DNA of 64,000 bases from Halichoerus grypus (Eukaryota; Chordata; Mammalia; Carnivora; Phocidae), in NCBI RefSeq assembly GCF_964656455.1, contig NC_135720.1:54338598-54402597 (forward strand), given 5' to 3'. Positions 59,786 through 64,000 of this stretch are shown here, one piece after another. The position numbers and the translations under genes were made by a program. How positions within the stretch are numbered: the first letter of the stretch is position 1; each line of letters begins with the position of its first letter. The notes beneath the pieces were generated by a model. The model made no database searches. It was not told the DNA's origin and worked only from the letters and a program-made list of their open reading frames with translations.

Positions 59786-61670
59786 AACCAAGATTGTTAG
59801 ATGCCAAAAGGGGCATCTGGATGGTACGTAGATGTTTGGGGACGCAGCGACACGCAATCCAACACAAAGTAGCAGGCATGAGAGACAGATGGAGGTGGTT
59901 CTTCACCCTCTGGAAAGGCAACAACCCAGCCCAGAGAAGCTGTGGGAATGGTGTGGTGCTGGGAGCGGTTCAGGCTCAGCACCTGAGGTCAGGGATGGCC
60001 AGGCAGGGGCCTCACAAGGCAGAAGCCCGTACATCGGACAAGGAGTCAAGAGCTGGCTGGATGGCCTTACCAATGCCTCAGTGCAGAGTTCCCTGCCAGC
60101 TCCCTGGGTCCTTCCTGCCTCAGACCAGGATTAATTTCGAGACCAGAGTGGGCTGCTGGGGCCCAGGAGTCACCTGAGCAGCACCTTTTCTTAGAAGTCT
60201 GACAGACTGTTTCTTTCTTCTCCTCACATGGCAAAGTCGCAAACATAAAATTACGGGAAAATGAATCATTGAGAGAAGGCAGTTTGAATTTTCTCCAAGA
60301 CAGATGTGTTTAAAAAGACTCTTTCCTCACAGGGAAGTTCTTAGGTTTCAATATTCCGTTCTACCCAACAACCTCCAGAACTTTCTCTCCTTTATCTTGG
60401 TTGCCTGCCTGAACAATTATTCTGCAAATCATCCTGCTCCATCTGTCTGCTGCCCACCCCCGGCCCCAAAGAGTTTTAGTCTGCTCTTTAGGTTTCGTTC
60501 ATTAACATTCTTTCTGATTCAGACACATACAGATGACAAACTGATATAATTTAAATATCCCCTTGAGTGTATTTTTATTAGTGTGACAGAGAAGCTTCAT
60601 ATTTTAAAAATTCATGTATTTAATATACCAAGTTTTTAAGAGCTTAGCTTTGGTGACAAATATATGAATACCAAATCTTAGGTGTTTCTTTTTCTTTTTA
60701 TGTTGATATATGTATAGGTAAAACAAAAGAACATTTCATTGAACTATGACACCCTGGGATATCCACTGACTTGTGGTAAGTTAAAATATGGCATGTTTTA
60801 GAGAAGATTTCTTTTGTTATATAGATGTTGTGTTAGACTATAACATTAGACTATATGTATTAGACTGTAGATCCGTATGTATGTATGTATTAAACTATAA
60901 AGGAGTACTTTCTGAAACCTACATAAATTTTCTTTTCCTGGGTGTTGCAGCAGGGCACCTAATCTGTTAGTGGTCGTTGCTGCTGTGTTATAATCCCCAA
61001 AACGTATTTCCTGCCAGGTTCTCCCTGTATACATTGGTTGCTCAATAAATACTGTGAACAGACAAAATCTGAACTGTATATATAGCCACAATGATTTACT
61101 TTTTATTTTGTAATTACTTACTGGCAATACTTGAGGACATCTTGAGTTGACTTTCTCCAATGAAGGGGAAACAGCTGTTACTTGTAAATCAGGGGAAACA
61201 TTGGGGAATCCATGAAGTAGGCAGGGGTGGGATTAGGACAGAGAAGGAGTCAGGGGTTATGCCGGGCAAAGAGGCTTAGGTGTTTCTCCACAATTGTGCT
61301 TATTGAGGTGTCTGAGCACTCTATCTATAGCTATTGTCTATAACCATCGAGTAGAAAGTTTGTTTTCAGGAAGTGGCTAGTGGAATTTCCCAACTGCAGA
61401 CAGATAATCTACTAGGTGGGGCAAGTGGAGAGTTGCTAATCACCTCTGGGTTAGGACAGAGAGTGTCTGTAAGTCAGGCCAGTCTTCAGAAGGGGCACAC
61501 CATGGTGAGGGATTCCACTTTCCTGATCAAGACTAGAGAAAGCCCAGTAATGCTTCCAAAAGAAACTTAATTGTTAAAAAAACCAAACCAAAACAAAACA
61601 AAACCACAGCCCTCAAGTACTGGAATAAAAAGAGAAAGAAATGACCCCAAACCAAAGGGGTACAATTCAA
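59786..61670. other. Unique DNA, nothing recognised
   Basis: Frames at 59794-60177 and 59832-60134 overlap in a GC-richer stretch with no domain. 61,576-61,604 is an AAACC/AAAAC simple tract. Confidence 0.4.
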
Positions 61671-61674
61671 GAAC

Positions 61675-61998
61675 AGGTCAGTGGTCCTATAAATACAAAC
61701 CAAACTGATGGGTGCCAGAAGGAAGGGGGTGGGGGATGGGCAAAATGGGTGAAGGGAGTGGGAGGTACAAGCTTCTAGTTATGGAATGAGTAAGTCATGG
61801 GAATAAAAGGCACCGCGTAGGAATACAGTCAATGGATAATGTAACCGTGTTGTATGGTGACAGGTGGTAACTACACTGTGGGGAGCATAGTGTCACTTGT
61901 AGAAAAGCTGAATCACTATGTTGTGCACCTGAAATTAACGTAACATTGTGTGTCAACTATCAAAGTTTAAAAATTAAAAAACAATTAGGTCAGTGGTC
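61675..61998 (+). mobile_element. 5'-truncated L1 3' end with 12-bp duplication
   Basis: The element is 61687-61986. It contains CATGGGAATAAAAGGCACCG, GTCAATGGATAATGTAACCG, GTGGGGAGCATAGTG and CTATGTTGTGCACCTGAAAT, the 3' UTR end of a carnivore-lineage L1, closing in AAAATTAAAAAACAATT. Identical flanks AGGTCAGTGGTC at 61675-61686 and 61987-61998 mark the insertion. A G-rich tract lies at its 5' side. Confidence 0.85.
61724..61749 (+). other. Potential G-quadruplex tract in L1 3' UTR
   Basis: Four G-runs of three or more with short loops (GGGGG-T-GGGGG-AT-GGG-CAAAAT-GGG). Such polypurine tracts are a known property of mammalian L1 3' UTRs. Confidence 0.65.
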
Positions 61999-62052
61999 TC
62001 TGCAATAATGGAAGGAAGAGATCACTCTTTCTAGTATATCTTTATCACCATC

Positions 62053-62068
62053 TTTTTTTTTTTTTTTT
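62053..62068 (+). repeat. T homopolymer
   Basis: A T-run without a recognised retroelement attached. Confidence 0.8.
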
Positions 62069-62183
62069 GTCCTTCCTTCTCATGCTTTGTAGTGAAGGTG
62101 AGCAAATATAAGCCCATGCTATACTTTATTTGTTGAATGGGCAGTAAAGCAGTCAGGCTTTAAGTTCTTTTTCTGTTTTACAG

Positions 62184-62462
62184 ACTTGGACAAGGAGCCC
62201 TATTTGGAGAACCTGCTGCTAATGCTCGGGGCGGGGGGCCCCAGTGTCCCCCACATCAGGGGTAGAGCTTTCCAGGGCCTCTGCATGCAGTGGCAGCCCC
62301 AGGCCCCACTGCTCCTCTGGAGAACCCAGGGAGTGCCCTCTCACTGGGGGGAAGAAAGGCCTTCCCCACCCCGCATGGGCAGGGAGAGGTACTTAAAATA
62401 CCAAAATGCTGAAGAAGACGAAACTCAATGATGCACTTTCTCAAGGAGTGAAGAAAAATAAA
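62184..62462 (+). other. GC-rich exon-like block with polyA signal (unproven)
   Basis: A good acceptor (TTTTTCTGTTTTACAG) precedes a locally GC-rich segment. It is open in one frame from 62186 to the TGA at 62429-62431, about 81 codons: LDKEPYLENLLLMLGAGGPS... to YLKYQNAEEDETQ. AATAAA follows at 62457-62462. This is the layout of a terminal exon, but I recognise no protein, the middle (Pro/Gly/Trp-rich) looks like translated noncoding GC-rich DNA, and no upstream exon is known. Confidence 0.2.
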
Positions 62463-63615
62463 ATAGAAAAAAAATTCTTTTTCTCTTCCAAATGAAACCG
62501 AAATTAAAACTGTTTTGGAGACATCGGGGTTTCATTCCACTGCCCTTTTTCCGAATCTGTATCATTTGTACAAGTCAAGGAGGAAGAAATTCATCCTTAG
62601 AACAAGCTTTGCAAAGTTAGGACATGTGTTCAGATCCCACGATCAGATAAAATTCCCCACAGACATCGAAACCTGCGTATTTGGAATCTAAATGGGGATG
62701 AAATGCAGAGATCTTTGAACAAGAATTTCGAGCTCTTAAGTGTATCAGGTCCTCCAAAAATTTCCTCCCAGGTTAATTGTCTCCATGGACCCTATTCTGC
62801 CCTTGGCATAGAATTTTCACCTGATCCTTTCCCTCCCATGCAAATGAGCCCATCAAAGGAGGCATTGTTTTACTTGAGAGCAGAAGCCTAAAGTAAGACT
62901 TTCTTGGGGAACCCATTTGTGTGGATAGGAAGCCTCTATTATCCTGACCCTTGCTCATTTTGGCTCTAAAGCTCCTCCCTAACATTTTCTGGGCAGGCTT
63001 TCTGACTGTCCCTTTTGATGCCAGTGAGGGCAGGCCAGCATGTCTTTAAGTCAAACCTCCCATTTTTTTCCACCAAGTAGCCCAAGGTTATTTACTATTT
63101 GCTCCTGAGTTTACTTTCTTCCTTCTTGGATTCTTTCTTCCTTCTTCTGTTATCCCTTATCCCTTAACCTGTACTCTTGTCTTGATACCCTGCGATTCCC
63201 ATGTTTCCCCTTTAACCACCCCCACCACATTCTCTACCCTCATTTTGTCTGTATAAATGTAACTCGGTAATATAAATATAAATATGATAGAAATGTATCT
63301 CAGTGACAGTGAACCACTCAAGCCTTTTCTCATATTTTCCCCTTGAGACAACTGAACTGAGACCATTATGGGTTTTGCTTTATAGGAATCCCAAACCTAC
63401 CTACTTCAAAAATGTTAATATTTGATTGGACAATAGAATGAGAGGAAAAATGATCACTCTGTACCTGAGACGATTATTTCCCACTCATTGAGGCAGTTAA
63501 ATATATCTACTTTTAAAAAATCTCCAGCTACCTGGCCACACGACACACTATCATCTTTTTAAAATATATGAGAACCCCCCGTATCGTCATTATTCATCAA
63601 GGTTTATACCATGTA
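62463..63615. other. Unique DNA, nothing recognised
   Basis: No supported gene or nameable repeat. Confidence 0.4.
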
Positions 63616-63849
63616 GAAAATCCCTAATGTCGGGGCACCTGGGTGGCTCAGTCGTTAAGCGTCTGCCTTCGGCTCAGGTCATGATCCCAGGGTCCTGGGA
63701 TCGAGCCCCACATTGGGCTCCCTGCTCAGCAGGAAGCCTGCTTCTCCCTCTCCCACTCCCCCTGCTTGTGTTCCCTCTCTCGCTGTGTCCCTCCCTGTCA
63801 AATAAATAAATAAAATCTTTAAAAAAAGAAGAAGAAAATCCCTAATGTC
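63616..63849 (+). mobile_element. SINEC, young copy with perfect 16-bp duplication
   Basis: The SINE (63632-63833) has head GGGGCACCTGGGTGGCTCAG, TCGGCTCAGGTCATGATCCC, AGCAGGAAGCCTGCTTCTCC, and an AATAAATAAATAAAATCTTT tail. Identical flanks GAAAATCCCTAATGTC at 63616-63631 and 63834-63849. Confidence 0.97.
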
Positions 63850-64000
63850 TTTCAAGTTAAACCAAAGAGAACTAGGCTTATTTGATCTGTGTCTGCTACT
63901 CTGTTGTGTTCATTCAAGTTCATCCTCGTGCTATTATTATAAATGCTGAGTGAGGGGCTTTGTTGTATCTTCCCTCATTTAGCAATGCATTCTACCTCAT

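Noticed and set aside
59794..60177. 127- and 100-residue overlapping frames
   Set aside because: Two frames over the same GC-richer DNA, neither with domains or splice signals that stand out.

Overview
This window reads as nuclear DNA of a placental mammal, almost certainly a carnivoran. The diagnostic signal is a set of tRNA-Lys-derived Can-SINEs (SINEC). Ten full or truncated copies share a head close to GGGCGCCTGGGTGGCTCAGT, a CT-rich body and an AATAAATAAA/A-rich tail, and there is one short variant. Several have perfect target-site duplications, so the family was recently active. The body of the youngest copies resembles the arctoid (bear, mustelid, seal) version more than the dog or cat versions; that placement is from memory of the families and is tentative. 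Older layers are MIR, L2, ancient L1, a MaLR LTR and a Tigger DNA transposon, as expected in any eutherian genome.

No conventional multi-exon protein-coding gene can be shown. The long non-repetitive stretches look intergenic or intronic. Most open frames are chance frames or lie in repeats. The one recognisable protein is a processed (intronless) retrocopy of NDUFS5, a mitochondrial complex I subunit, at 29.3-29.8 kb on the minus strand. Its 106-codon frame is fully open and both CX9C motifs are kept. It landed inside an older L1.

Layout: 1-1.07 kb AT-rich single-copy DNA with a perfect hairpin; 1.07-3.45 kb a nearly complete Tigger1-type transposon with a decayed transposase; 3.5-22 kb mostly unique DNA with scattered MIR/L2/L1 relics and two diverged copies of one ~200 bp sequence near 17.4 and 18.5 kb; 22.3-23.8 kb an L2; 25.3-27.5 kb L2 and MIR; 28.9-31.9 kb a repeat-dense block (two minus-strand L1 3' ends, the NDUFS5 retrocopy, two SINEs, a MIR); 33-40 kb L2/MIR relics, two SINEs and a solo MaLR LTR; 42.9-43.1 kb an exon-like segment; 45-51 kb four SINEs plus a long L2; 52.7-53.7 kb an unidentified block of protein-like frames broken by frameshifts, probably a pseudogene; 54.9-63.8 kb three SINEs, a short recent L1 3' end with a G-rich tract, and a GC-rich exon-like block near 62.2 kb.

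I see no prokaryotic genes, CRISPR array, operon or viral coding gene. The best leads are the intact NDUFS5 retrocopy, the unidentified 52.7-kb block, the exon-like segment at 42,957-43,090, and the paired repeat at 17.4/18.5 kb. All family names rest on pattern recognition, not database searches.
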